Of a stretch of 64,000 nt of DNA, positions 1 through 7,977 are shown piece by piece. The stretch is from an uncultured Clostridia bacterium (lineage in GTDB: Bacteria; Bacillota; Clostridia; Oscillospirales; Ruminococcaceae). Below the pieces are notes generated by a model that searched no databases, was not told the origin of the DNA, and was given only the letters and a program-made list of their open reading frames with translations. Every line of letters begins with the position of its first letter. The stretch's first letter is position 1. The stretch is taken from positions 29,882 to 93,881 of the forward strand of contig CAMVNQ010000015.1 in assembly GCA_947168885.1 (NCBI GenBank), in the 5' to 3' direction. Made by a program: the position numbers and the translations under genes.

Positions 1-462
1 ACTGTCAAGCTGTGCGCGTCTGAACGCGATCTCGTCTGGCGAGCCGCCCTTTGACTGCATTTCCGCGATCTCGTTCCGGAGTTTCGCCGCCTGTTCCTGC
101 GAGGTGTAGATCTGTAATTTCCTGCTCTCATTGAAATCCCGGGCGAACTCGATAAACGGTTTCTTGATGAAGCGCATTACCGGGGATTTGCGCTCGGCGG
201 GGTTTGCAAGTATCAGCGAGTATAGCGTTATCGGCTCGCTGTGGTCGGTCTTGCCGTACATTCTGTAAACCCCCGAAAAGCAATGCGACATTGCCGATAA
301 TACCGCTGTCGTCGCCATTGAGATGTCCGTCGATGTCGTGACCGACACCGAAGCTGTCATTCCTTGCAGCGCGTTCGGCAGGCTCGCTGCCGGGTAGGGC
401 TTGAAAGAGGATCTCTCCTCTTTCAATGTCTGCGGTACTGTCCACTTTCTGTTGTCTGTCAT
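1..462 (-). CDS. DUF3987-type replication/primase-associated protein, 5' part only
   Basis: The gene starts at an ATG (462-460) that overlaps the stop of the upstream excisionase-like gene in an ATGA arrangement, and runs off the left edge after 154 codons. The N-terminus has the pattern of DUF3987 (YfjI/VapE-neighbour) proteins: a short Lys/Glu-rich lead, then Pro-Ala-Ala-Ser-Leu-Pro-Asn-Ala-Leu, then an Ala/Ser/Thr-rich helix. Such proteins occur in phage satellites and integrative elements and are thought to act in replication; the helicase-like part would lie outside this window. Family assignment is from N-terminal pattern only. Coupling to the HTH gene suggests a co-expressed element module. 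Confidence 0.6.
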   Translation of the reverse strand, partial: MTDNRKWTVPQTLKEERSSFKPYPAASLPNALQGMTASVSVTTSTDISMATTAVLSAMSHCFSGVYRMYGKTDHSEPITLYSLILANPAERKSPVMRFIKKPFIEFARDFNESRKLQIYTSQEQAAKLRNEIAEMQSKGGSPDEIAFRRAQLDS

Positions 463-647
463 ATCTTGTCCTCCTCTCCCGTTCTCCTGCCGAATACCGT
501 TTCGTACAAGTCCTCCTCGGCTATGAGGTACTTGTTGCCAGCTTTGAAGCACCTGAGCTGTCCGCTCTTACACATTTGTCTTATGCGGTACTCAGTGAGT
601 CCTTCGATAAGCTGTGCTGCCTGCTTAATGGTTAAAATTCTCTTCAT
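459..647 (-). CDS. Excisionase/MerR-like helix-turn-helix protein
   Basis: This 62-residue protein begins MKRILTIKQAAQLIEGLTEY and continues with RIRQMCKSGQL, then KAGNKYLIAEEDL. That is the classic winged-helix excisionase layout (HTH 'TIKQAA..', recognition helix, wing 'G.KYLI..E'). Such proteins bind DNA as recombination directionality factors or control an adjacent replication gene. A good ribosome site (GGAGG, minus strand, just right of 647) precedes the ATG. The stop overlaps the start of the DUF3987 gene, so the two are translated together. The excisionase role is family inference; no integrase is adjacent on this side. Confidence 0.75.
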   Translation of the reverse strand: MKRILTIKQAAQLIEGLTEYRIRQMCKSGQLRCFKAGNKYLIAEEDLYETVFGRRTGEEDKI

Positions 648-862
648 TGTTGCCTCCGTTTCTGTCTCTGTTCCGTGAGCCTATCGGCTCCTTACACTGC
701 TATTATCGCATAATCCGCACCTAACCTGAAGAGATTACAGTTACAGATATTAAGTCAGTTCCGAGAGCTGACAAATCCGCTTGAATAGGCTATAATATAT
801 GAAACCGTACAGCAAATAAATTCAAATATTTCAGTTTATCCGGATGATTTTTGAGGTGTATT

Positions 863-1855
863 ATGGTTTATTTCGGCTACTATTTTGACTACAGAAAAGG
901 AAAAGCGCACATTGGTATCTCGAACGATACCAAAATGCGCGAGTTCAAGGAATATACAATTTCGGACATAGTGCGGCAGGTATACCAGTTCTCGGAGAAC
1001 TACGATGCCCTGAAACAGGGCGTCACGGAACTGTGCGAAGTTCTGACCTGCGGTAAGGACAAGCGCAAGTCGGCACTGGCTAAGCTCGAATCGTTGTCGA
1101 TGAACGACAATGTGTGCCTGCAATACATAATCAAGAGACTGTTCGAGGACTACGGGAGCGCTGAGAGTGATTTCGGGAGTGGTAAGCAGTCGTTCACGAA
1201 GTTCATAACCGGTCTGACGCTGCCGCTGAACATCGAGAAGAAGCGGAAGAAGTGGGAAACGGAGCTTATGAACACTTTTGGTAAGCTGACTTCCGCGTTC
1301 GTGTCGATCGAGGGAACATTAAAAAATCCCGACAGCACCGCGACTGCGGTAATCTGTGGGGATTACGACTACACGATATGCAACGATACATTGGAGTTCT
1401 TCATCTTCGATCTGCACCGCGGCTGCCGGAAGAATGACATTCAGATACGGCGATGTGAAATCTGCGGAAAGATGTTCGCGTCCTCGGACGGCAAGGTTAA
1501 GTATTGCTCGTCGGAGTGCGGAAGTTCCGCACGCAAGGAGAATATCCGCAAGGCTCGCACTATTGTTGAGAGCGACCCGCTCAAACGCGAGGTCGAGCGG
1601 TCTATCAGCAATATGAAGAACAACGACAAGAAAGTCAAGGACGCACTCGGTGCCGATGACCCGCGGTACATCGAGTTTCACGGTATTTTCGCCGAATACA
1701 AGGAAGATATACGCGACAAGCGTGATCGGCTGACGCACGATATTGAACGGGATAAGATCACTGTCGGTGACGCGCTCGACAAACTGGAAGAGTGTACACA
1801 GGAACGCGAGAAGAAGTTGGCGAAGAAAGCGAGCGTTCTGATCTATGTTTCGTGA
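863..1855 (+). CDS. Zinc-ribbon protein, DUF6076-like
   Basis: About 330 residues. The ATG at 863 is chosen because GAGGTG at 853-858 is correctly spaced; the TTG at 851 lies in front of that site. The distinguishing element is a Cys4 zinc ribbon around residues 197-220 (CEIC, spacer, then a CSSEC pattern), followed by a basic helical region. The same layout occurs in the protein at 18419-19609, whose C-terminal half also has a CDYC ribbon and a basic tail, so the two look like distant relatives (DUF6076-type). The function of the family is not known to me. It faces away from the DUF3987/HTH pair and ends at the TGACAG repeat region. Confidence 0.65.
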   Translation: MVYFGYYFDYRKGKAHIGISNDTKMREFKEYTISDIVRQVYQFSENYDALKQGVTELCEVLTCGKDKRKSALAKLESLSMNDNVCLQYIIKRLFEDYGSAESDFGSGKQSFTKFITGLTLPLNIEKKRKKWETELMNTFGKLTSAFVSIEGTLKNPDSTATAVICGDYDYTICNDTLEFFIFDLHRGCRKNDIQIRRCEICGKMFASSDGKVKYCSSECGSSARKENIRKARTIVESDPLKREVERSISNMKNNDKKVKDALGADDPRYIEFHGIFAEYKEDIRDKRDRLTHDIERDKITVGDALDKLEECTQEREKKLAKKASVLIYVS

Positions 1856-1927
1856 CTGCCACCGCACGAAGCGGTGCAGGTCGATACCAAAGGCGCGCAC
1901 GATGCGCGCATACAAAGTATCGACCGA

Positions 1928-2530
1928 GTGACAAACGTGACAGTTGGCTTCGATCCCGTTCACTGTGAGGGTTTGAACTGTCACGCTATGATGTGACTGC
2001 GGTGTGACAGCGTGACAGCTTTGCTGTCGTTCGGCGGTAGCCGATTATCTTGTCACGCTCACGGCACGATATCGGATTTTGGTTTGCGTGACGTGTGACA
2101 GCGTGACAAGTGTGACAGCTCCTGCTGTCTTTACGCGCGGCGTTAGCCGCTTTCTTGCCGCCCCAGTTATTAAAGGCGGCTTAAGGGAGTCCAGAGGGAA
2201 CGGCTGGCGCAAAGGGACTTTTGATAGAAGGCTTGCCGCACTGTCAAAAGTACCTTTGCGTTACTTTCGCAGAAAGTAACAAAGGCGTAGGTTGTTCCGG
2301 ACTGTAAAAAAGATAGCTCGACTTTATTCAGCGGAGTTAGCAGCCTGTTATGGCTGCCGGCTTCGCTGTTGGTTTGTCACACCTGTCACGCTGTCACGTG
2401 TCACGTCTGTATGTTTTTTGCAGTTAAAACGTATCACGGCTGTCACACTAATGTCATGGGCGAGCGTGACAGTGGAAAGCCTTTTACAGAACTGGATTGA
2501 TAACTGCTGTCACGTTTGTCACGCTGTCAC
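1928..2530. repeat. Cluster of about 18 TGACAG/CTGTCA repeats (iteron-like region)
   Basis: The motif GTGACAG or its reverse complement recurs at 1928, 1937, 1978, 2004, 2012, 2051, 2095, 2103, 2112, 2375, 2383, 2391, 2399, 2440, 2466, 2507, 2517 and 2524 (approximate starts). The copies are often spaced 8-9 nt apart. Copies on the left are mostly in the GTGACAG orientation and copies on the right mostly CTGTCAC, so the two blocks face each other around a central hairpin region. No credible gene lies in 1856-2700. Iteron arrays at replication origins look like this, and a DUF3987 gene is nearby, but origin function is inference. Confidence 0.6.
2208..2279. repeat. Paired hairpins in the centre of the TGACAG region
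   Basis: Arms 2208-2224 and 2244-2260 form an inverted repeat with one mismatch (CGCAAAGG..ACTTTTGA against its complement). It is followed directly by a perfect 8-bp stem with a 3-nt loop (TTACTTTC GCA GAAAGTAA, 2261-2279). The sequence resembles an intergenic repeat family I associate with gut Clostridia; that association is from memory. Confidence 0.5.
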
Positions 2531-2710
2531 GCATTTCCAATTCTGTCATTGGGCTTATTGCTGCTTGTACCTACATCTGAAAGGGGCGAATCCGGGAAGA
2601 AAAGAGGCATTTTTTACGCTGTACGCCGCCCAAAATGCACCGATAATGATATTACCCTATGACCGTATCGGAAGCGGATCAGAGCTTTTTTGAATTGCGC
2701 CTACCACAGA

Positions 2711-2739
2711 AAAAGACGCAGAGCATTTCGCCCTGCGCC
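2711..2739 (-). terminator. Rho-independent terminator of the surface-protein gene
   Basis: On the minus strand a GC-rich stem (about 10 bp, one mismatch and one wobble pair) with a GAAAT loop is followed by CTTTTT. It lies about 25 nt past the stop of the 938-residue surface protein. Confidence 0.75.
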
Positions 2740-2763
2740 TTTGTTATTATTTACTTTTACAGC

Positions 2764-5580
2764 TTACTTCTTTCTCTTCTTCAGAACAAGCGCCGCGCCT
2801 GCTGTAAGAGCGCATACCGCGAGAAGCCCGAAGCCTGCGGAAACGCCCGTGTGCGGGTTGCCGTCATCGACCGCGTTATCCACGCTGTGATCGTCGTCGG
2901 CATCATCGCTGTCGTCGTCGCTTATGGTGCCGTCGGTATCTTCCTCGTCGTCGTCATCGTCGCTGTCGTCGGTCAGCTCGTCGAAATCGTCGCCCGTATC
3001 GGTGTCGGTATCTTCATCGTCGTCCGTTTCCCCAACAGATGTGTCCGCCGCTGCCGGAGCGTCCTCAAATATCAGGAAATAGCAGGAGAAGCTGTCTGTG
3101 TAGAATGTCGCTATACCTGTTTCGGGATCAAACTCGCACTTGATGATCTCGACAGTGCCGTCGTCCTTGATATGTCCGATATAGAATGTACGCTGAGTGT
3201 CGGGATCGCTGTTTATGAACTTTTCGGGGACCTTGAAGCCGACCTCGACCTTGCCGTTGACTTCGTGTATCTGCACTGGAGCTTTTGAGCCGACCTTCTT
3301 GAACAGGTTCATATCCATGTACATCGCGATCTCGCCGCCCTCATCTATCTTCGCGAGAGCTTCCTCAGCCTTCTGCTGCTCGGCTTTGGTGGGTTTCTTT
3401 TCCTCTACTTCGAGATATACCTGAATGTTCTCGCCCTTTGCCATAGCGTCACGGTCTGCGTCCGTAAGAACAGCCTTGCTGAGTTCGTCGTTGCTGCTTT
3501 CGAGGGAAGCGCCGTTGTCGTTCTTCTTTTCGTCGGTAGTGTTATCAAGCTTGCCTGTATTTGTTGTTGTGGTCGTTGTCGTTGGGGTATAGCTCGGAAT
3601 AACAGGTGTGTAACCGCCGCCGCCCTGTCCGCCGCCGGATGACTTGTCCTTGAAGTTAGCCGTCACGGTAACAGCCTTTGCGGGCATTGTGAATGTCGTT
3701 GTGGCAGCCGTTGAGCCGTTAAGTCCTTCAACGTCGCTCGTTGTCCAGTTTACAAATTCTTTGCCGTCGGGAATAGTCGCGGTTATGGTGACTGTTGCAC
3801 CCGCTTCGGCAGTCGCCTTGTCGGAAGTACCGCCTACGACTGTGACAGAATATGTCTCTGCGGGCTTCGCTTTTACGGTGACCGTTAATGCAACAGCGGT
3901 CGGATGTTTATAGTTGCCGGTCGTTTCGGTATAGCTTGCCGGGAATGTATGTGTTCCGGCTGTTCCTACGCTTGTTGTCGGGGAATCCCAAGTCCAGCCT
4001 GTCGGGAGCGCTACATCAGCAAGAGTCTGTCCTTCTGTCGCGGTAAGCCCTGTTGGAGTTGTCGGGTCGGTGGGGTTGATTGTGATAGCCACGGTTTTTG
4101 TTGTTTCGGCATAAGTGTCCGTTGCCGACGCGGTCACGGTAACAGTAGCGCTGCCTACTTTAAGGATTGTAAGCGCGCCGCTCGTTGCATTTATTGTGAC
4201 TACATCATCACCGGCTGTAACTGCATAGCTCAAAGTTCCGTCGCCGGTAGTAAGAGTAGCACTTACAGCTTTTCCTGTGTCGCCGTATGTAGCGATCACA
4301 TCGGCGGCTGTGATGGTCTGTGTTGCTTTGTCGCTGATCGTAACGGTAATGGGAGTTGCGGCAAGAGCATTATAGTTATCGTCCTCCGCGATAGTTACGT
4401 TTACGGTCACTGTGCCTGTGGTCGAGCCGGAGGTCAGAACGCTGCCGTTCAGTGTGCAGCCGTTCGCATTGCCGTCGATTGCATAGGAAACTGCGCCCGT
4501 CGCACCGTTCTTTGTTACATTAGCCGACAGATCAACGGTACTGCCTTTTGTTACGCTTGCTGTGCCTGTTACAGTTGCAGGGTTTGCCGCCTTGTCGACA
4601 GTAACAGTCACGTCCACGTTTGAAGCAGAGCTGTGGTTGTCATCTCCGGCAAAGTTTGCCTTGAAGGTGTTGTTGCCCACACTGCCGACGCTTTGTGTGC
4701 TGTCTGTCCAAGTCCAACCGGTGGGCAGCACAACGTCAGACAGCGTCTGCCCGTATGTTGCGTTCAGACCTGTCGGAGCTGTGGGATCAATTTTTGCAAC
4801 GGTAAATGCCTTGACCGCAGTATAGGTGTTGCTGCCGCTGGTCAGCGTGACACTGGCGTAGTAATAGCCTGCGCCGGTTGGAGCGCCTGTTTGGACTGTT
4901 CCGCCCGTGGTTGCGCCTTGCGTATCTACCTTGTAATAGGCAACATCGCCCACCGTGTCGCCGGTAACGGCTGGGATATTGTTTGTGACTGTCGCGCTAT
5001 AAGCAGTCGTGCCATCATATGTACCGCCCGCCGCAGCAATGGTCAGGGTCGCCGGTGTTGTATCATAGCTGTCTGGGCAGCCCGCCGTACACGTCGCCGT
5101 TATAGTCGCGCCTGTTGCGGAATATGTGAAACTGTGGGTGTGGGCAGACGCTTCATGCACAGCAAATGTTACGTTGGAACCGTTGAGTGATTCCACAGAT
5201 ATGCCGTCGGAATTGTCAGTTACTGACCATAAGCCTCCTGTATAACCAAAAAGATTTTCTTGGGCACCCTTAAAAACAGTACCATCGTTGCTTTTTAAGA
5301 GGTAGTAATCACCATTCTCTGATTCAGTAATAGTCATCGAATCAATGATATTACCTCTTACCAATGTCCATGGCTTAAGATTTGTATTGAGAAGAGACCC
5401 ACCCCCCAATTGATACCCTGTAGTCGAATTGATGGTATCGCCCAGATGAAGTACATCTCCCTCTTGCAGAATTGTAAATTCTGTCGGTGTCGCATACGTC
5501 GTCAGGCTCATTCCCACCATGCACGATATTATCATGCAGAATGACAGGAACACGCTTAAAATTTGTTTTGTCCTTTTCAT
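2764..5580 (-). CDS. Large cell-wall surface protein with MBG/Ig-like repeats and NPxTG sortase tail
   Basis: 938 residues. Residues 1-30 are a typical signal peptide ending in TTYA. The ectodomain has Ala/Thr/Val-rich beta modules. Two of them share the pattern PTGL-AT-GQTL-DV-LPTGWTW (around residues 270 and 510), as in MBG/YDG-type adhesin repeats. A divergent InlB B-repeat-like module (near residues 580-650) ends in a Gly-rich linker. Then come a mixed alpha/beta domain, a long Asp/Glu/Thr tail and, at 908-912, NPHTG followed by a hydrophobic helix and KKRKK, a sortase signal of the NPxTG type. It is probably anchored outside the cell. The 120-nt leader has no convincing promoter of its own and abuts an invertible segment (see findings). 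Confidence 0.85.
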   Translation of the reverse strand: MKRTKQILSVFLSFCMIISCMVGMSLTTYATPTEFTILQEGDVLHLGDTINSTTGYQLGGGSLLNTNLKPWTLVRGNIIDSMTITESENGDYYLLKSNDGTVFKGAQENLFGYTGGLWSVTDNSDGISVESLNGSNVTFAVHEASAHTHSFTYSATGATITATCTAGCPDSYDTTPATLTIAAAGGTYDGTTAYSATVTNNIPAVTGDTVGDVAYYKVDTQGATTGGTVQTGAPTGAGYYYASVTLTSGSNTYTAVKAFTVAKIDPTAPTGLNATYGQTLSDVVLPTGWTWTDSTQSVGSVGNNTFKANFAGDDNHSSASNVDVTVTVDKAANPATVTGTASVTKGSTVDLSANVTKNGATGAVSYAIDGNANGCTLNGSVLTSGSTTGTVTVNVTIAEDDNYNALAATPITVTISDKATQTITAADVIATYGDTGKAVSATLTTGDGTLSYAVTAGDDVVTINATSGALTILKVGSATVTVTASATDTYAETTKTVAITINPTDPTTPTGLTATEGQTLADVALPTGWTWDSPTTSVGTAGTHTFPASYTETTGNYKHPTAVALTVTVKAKPAETYSVTVVGGTSDKATAEAGATVTITATIPDGKEFVNWTTSDVEGLNGSTAATTTFTMPAKAVTVTANFKDKSSGGGQGGGGYTPVIPSYTPTTTTTTTNTGKLDNTTDEKKNDNGASLESSNDELSKAVLTDADRDAMAKGENIQVYLEVEEKKPTKAEQQKAEEALAKIDEGGEIAMYMDMNLFKKVGSKAPVQIHEVNGKVEVGFKVPEKFINSDPDTQRTFYIGHIKDDGTVEIIKCEFDPETGIATFYTDSFSCYFLIFEDAPAAADTSVGETDDDEDTDTDTGDDFDELTDDSDDDDDEEDTDGTISDDDSDDADDDHSVDNAVDDGNPHTGVSAGFGLLAVCALTAGAALVLKKRKK

Positions 5581-5654
5581 TTTTGTTATCCTTTCATTTC
5601 ATTATTTCCCCGAAGGGATAGTTTTAGCGCAAAAGCCTTTATGTCCACAAATGA

Positions 5655-5683
5655 TTGATAACCAAGCTGAAAATGGGTATAAT
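5655..5683 (+). promoter_or_regulatory. Rightward promoter entering the invertible segment
   Basis: TTGATA (5655-5660), a 17-nt spacer and TATAAT (5678-5683). It lies just outside the left 27-bp arm and points into the segment. In the present orientation its transcript is antisense to the recombinase gene; in the flipped orientation it would transcribe the recombinase in sense. Confidence 0.65.
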
Positions 5684-5701
5684 ACCGATGTAGACAGTGG
5701 G

Positions 5702-5728
5702 TTTCGCAAAATAGAACATTTCACGAAA
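5702..5728. repeat. Left 27-bp inverted repeat (recombination core site)
   Basis: Perfect reverse complement of 6947-6973. The site is built as an 11-nt arm (TTTCGCAAAAT), a 5-nt centre (AGAAC) and an 11-nt arm (ATTTCACGAAA). The arms are near-inverted copies of each other, as in tyrosine-recombinase crossover sites. Confidence 0.9.
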
Positions 5729-5800
5729 AAACGCTCCGAAACGCCGTAAACACGGCACTTTATAAAGCCGTACTGACGGCAATATTACGAACATCTGACG

Positions 5801-6874
5801 TTACGCGACAAGGCTCAGCCGTGACATAAACTCCCGTTTGCGGTCAATGGACGGGTGAACGTAGCGGTTAAGCGTGATCTCGACCGAGCTGTGACCGAGT
5901 ATCTCGGAAAGCGCCTTGACATCAAATCCGAGCGCGATACAGTTTGTAGCGAAAGCGTGCCTCAGGCTGTGAAAGTGAACTGACGGTAATTTTCCGTTTT
6001 TGAGAAGTGTGGCAAAGCGGTATTGCAGGGTTCGGCATTCCATCGGCATACGCTTGCCGGACATAACATACATATCATCGGCGCTTCTGTGCTGTTCAAG
6101 CAGCGGGAGAAGACAGTCCGGTATCGGAATATCACGCACGGAGCTTGCGCTTTTCGGCTCGGTTATCACGATTTTCGTCCTTTTTGCGCTGTTTCCGGTC
6201 TGTATGCGCTGTAACGTGCGGCGAACGTGTATTGTCTTGCTGTCAAGGTCAATGTCGCCCCATTTCAAGGCGCATAGCTCCCCGATACGCATACCAGTGA
6301 ACAGCGACAGAACAGCACCAAAGTGCTTTATATCGTTTTCTGCGGTCGCAAGGCTCACAAGTCGATGCTGATCGTGCTCTGAAAGTACAGCAACATCGGT
6401 TTTGGCTGTTTTAGGCATTTTGAAGCTGTCAAGCGGGTTTCTGATGTTATGCGTCCGCACGGCAAAACGGTAAATTCCTTTCAGCAGCACCACAATATCT
6501 GCGATATACCGCGCCGACATGCCGATTTTCCGCTTCTTCCCGATAAAAGCATAAACATCATCAGCGGTAAGCAGGCAGCAGCACTTGTCCCCGAACGCCG
6601 GAATTATATGTTTTTCGGCTTTCATTCGGTAGTTGGCAAGTGTCGATTCCTTTAGCTGCGGCTTTACCGTGTCAAGATATTCAAGCGTGATCTCCTTTAC
6701 CGTCATTTCCGTTATTGAATACTCGAGTTTGTCCAAAGCCGACATCTTACTTTTAATTTCTTCCGGCGTTTTTCCGTAAACTGAGCGATACTTCCGCTTT
6801 CCGTCGCTGTCTTTGCCAAAAGAAATACGCGCTTCATAGCGCCCGTCTTTACGTTTATATAAATTTATCGACAT
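5801..6874 (-). CDS. Tyrosine recombinase (integrase/invertase)
   Basis: 357 residues, normal for the family. There is an N-terminal Arm/AP2-like DNA-binding part (about 1-50), a SAM-like core-binding domain (about 55-145) and a catalytic domain. The catalytic set is complete: R196 (TGMRIGEL), K241, H302 and R305 (HSLRH), H328 (LGHSS) and nucleophile Y338. It cuts and rejoins DNA at short core sites through a 3'-phosphotyrosine link. GGAGGAAAT precedes the ATG. It lies entirely inside two inverted 27-bp core-type sites, so its likely substrate is this segment, making it an invertase rather than an element integrase. In this orientation transcription may come from the SLOG gene upstream (6977-7444). 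Confidence 0.92.
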   Translation of the reverse strand: MSINLYKRKDGRYEARISFGKDSDGKRKYRSVYGKTPEEIKSKMSALDKLEYSITEMTVKEITLEYLDTVKPQLKESTLANYRMKAEKHIIPAFGDKCCCLLTADDVYAFIGKKRKIGMSARYIADIVVLLKGIYRFAVRTHNIRNPLDSFKMPKTAKTDVAVLSEHDQHRLVSLATAENDIKHFGAVLSLFTGMRIGELCALKWGDIDLDSKTIHVRRTLQRIQTGNSAKRTKIVITEPKSASSVRDIPIPDCLLPLLEQHRSADDMYVMSGKRMPMECRTLQYRFATLLKNGKLPSVHFHSLRHAFATNCIALGFDVKALSEILGHSSVEITLNRYVHPSIDRKREFMSRLSLVA

Positions 6875-6890
6875 ATTTCCTCCAAAAACA

Positions 6891-6919
6891 TTGACTTTTG
6901 CACCATAAAATAGTATAAT
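6891..6919 (+). promoter_or_regulatory. Outward promoter inside the invertible segment
   Basis: TTGACT (6891-6896), a 17-nt spacer and TATAAT (6914-6919), 27 nt from the right arm and pointing right. In this orientation it fires against the SLOG gene. After inversion it would read through the left arm into the surface-protein gene, with a leader of about 170 nt. Confidence 0.7.
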
Positions 6920-6946
6920 AATATCAACAAATAAGGCAGAAAGCCG

Positions 6947-6973
6947 TTTCGTGAAATGTTCTATTTTGCGAAA
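6947..6973. repeat. Right 27-bp inverted repeat (recombination core site)
   Basis: Perfect reverse complement of 5702-5728, with the same 11+5+11 layout (TTTCGTGAAAT, GTTCT, ATTTTGCGAAA). It lies 3 nt from the stop of the SLOG gene. Confidence 0.9.
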
Positions 6974-6976
6974 AAA

Positions 6977-7444
6977 CTACCCGGAAAACAGGTTTATAAC
7001 ATCAATGCCTTTTTGTTCCGCAATACGCACGGTCTGTCCCGTTCCGCTTCTCGGATTATTGCAGTAGCAGATACAGCAGTCCGCAAGCTCGACAAGCCGT
7101 TCGTTGCGTCGTTTCATACATTCTTTGGTGTAGTGCTTGGACAGCACGATCACGCTGTCTGCCGCTTGCAGTATCTCGTTGTATCGTGCGATCTGAGCCT
7201 TATTCCACCTTTTGACATGCTCCTTCGGTGGACATGGCAGAAGCAGATTCAGTTTTATGTCGCTGTATTCGGCTTTCAGCGCTATGACAGTTTCGGCACA
7301 GAGCATATCAAAACCGATAGCTCCGCCGTTGTAGAAGTCAGTTACGCCGCACTCAATCATATTTATAATAGTATCCCGTAGCCTCTGAACAAGTTCAGGG
7401 GTTATTTTTATTATCCGGTGACCGGTAAAACAGCAGGTTTTCAT
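6977..7444 (-). CDS. SLOG-family protein (YpsA/DUF1273-like)
   Basis: About 155 residues starting MKTCCFTGHR; the ATG at 7444 is preceded by AAGGGTG, while the upstream in-frame GTG overlaps that site. The start motif CCFTGHR, the YNGGAIGFD loop and the later NPRSGTGQTVR segment mark the Rossmann-like SLOG superfamily, which is thought to bind nucleotide-derived ligands. YpsA-like members lie near mobile elements, but their reaction is not established. It is the first gene of a likely two-gene leftward unit with the recombinase. Its 3' end lies at the right inversion site, so inversion would disconnect its transcript from the recombinase. Confidence 0.8.
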   Translation of the reverse strand: MKTCCFTGHRIIKITPELVQRLRDTIINMIECGVTDFYNGGAIGFDMLCAETVIALKAEYSDIKLNLLLPCPPKEHVKRWNKAQIARYNEILQAADSVIVLSKHYTKECMKRRNERLVELADCCICYCNNPRSGTGQTVRIAEQKGIDVINLFSG

Positions 7445-7490
7445 ATATCTCACCCTTTTAAGTCATAATAATACAATATTATATTGTACT

Positions 7491-7519
7491 ATTATAGCAT
7501 AAAACTCTATAAAATACAA
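7491..7519 (-). promoter_or_regulatory. Promoter of the SLOG gene
   Basis: Minus-strand TTGTAT (7519-7514), 17-nt spacer, TATAAT (7496-7491). The palindrome TACAATATTATATTGTA (7472-7488) lies at the expected start of transcription and is a likely operator for the divergent XRE regulator. Confidence 0.6.
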
Positions 7520-7559
7520 TAATAACTTGTATAATTATTGTATTAAGGGGTTGAGTTTT

Positions 7560-7877
7560 ATGAACAGGATAAAAGAATTGAGAGAAAGCAAGGGTATGAC
7601 GCAGGTGCGACTCAGTATCGAGCTCGAAGTGTCACAGGAGACCGTTAGCGCATACGAAAAGGGAAAGCACTATCCAAGCGTGGATGTACTTATGAAGCTG
7701 TCTGAAATTTTTGATGCGAGTATCGACTACATTTTAGGCTTATCAGATGTGAGGAAGCTCCCGTCGACCGACTATTCGCCGGATGAGATAAATCTTCTTG
7801 CCGTTTATCGCTCGCTTCCGTCAAAGGAGAAGGCTATGGCGCAGGCGTATATGCAAGGTTTGAATGATAATAAATAA
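7560..7877 (+). CDS. XRE-family transcriptional regulator
   Basis: 105 residues. The N-terminal HTH_3 domain (about 1-65) has the usual RIKELRESKGMTQ start, SQETVSAYE recognition helix and LGLSD end; a short helical tail (about 75-105) resembles the dimerization part of clostridial XRE repressors. ATG 7560 has AAGGGG at 7545-7550. It is divergent from the SLOG gene. TACAAT/ATTGTA half-sites fill the shared intergenic region (7472-7542), so it probably represses itself and the SLOG/recombinase unit. A hairpin terminator follows directly. Confidence 0.88.
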   Translation: MNRIKELRESKGMTQVRLSIELEVSQETVSAYEKGKHYPSVDVLMKLSEIFDASIDYILGLSDVRKLPSTDYSPDEINLLAVYRSLPSKEKAMAQAYMQGLNDNK

Positions 7878-7910
7878 AAACTCCGCTGATCTTGACAATT
7901 AGCGGAGTTT
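7878..7910 (+). terminator. Terminator after the XRE gene
   Basis: Stem AAACTCCGCT / AGCGGAGTTT with a 13-nt loop, immediately after the stop codon; A-rich before and T-rich after, so possibly bidirectional. Confidence 0.75.
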
Positions 7911-7977
7911 CGGGTTATTCTGTTGTCATTACTATGAGAGTTATTCTTCCGGAAAATACGTTGATGATATAACAGAT

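Larger units (their letters stand above)
5702..6973. mobile_element. Predicted invertible DNA segment carrying its own tyrosine recombinase
   Basis: A 1,272-bp stretch bounded by perfect 27-bp inverted repeats. It contains one tyrosine recombinase gene (5801-6874, leftward) and, next to the right arm, a consensus promoter pointing outward to the right (6891-6919). Inversion would place that promoter at about 5756-5784 pointing left into the surface-protein gene at 5580. By geometry the present arrangement is OFF for that gene. Inversion itself is inferred from structure. Confidence 0.75.

Noticed and set aside
1928..2530. Possible CRISPR array because of many short repeats
   Set aside because: Repeats are 6-7 nt, occur in both orientations and have irregular spacing of 2-260 nt; there are no equal-length spacers and no cas genes.
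2079..2693. Two rightward open frames (66 and 133 codons) in the repeat region
   Set aside because: They run through the repeats and hairpins, have no ribosome site and show Cys/Ser/Leu-rich shadow-type composition.
5801..6874. Tyrosine recombinase as the integrase of the large conjugative element
   Set aside because: It lies 18 kb away from the element, within its own inverted sites, and no direct repeats of its core site were found further right.
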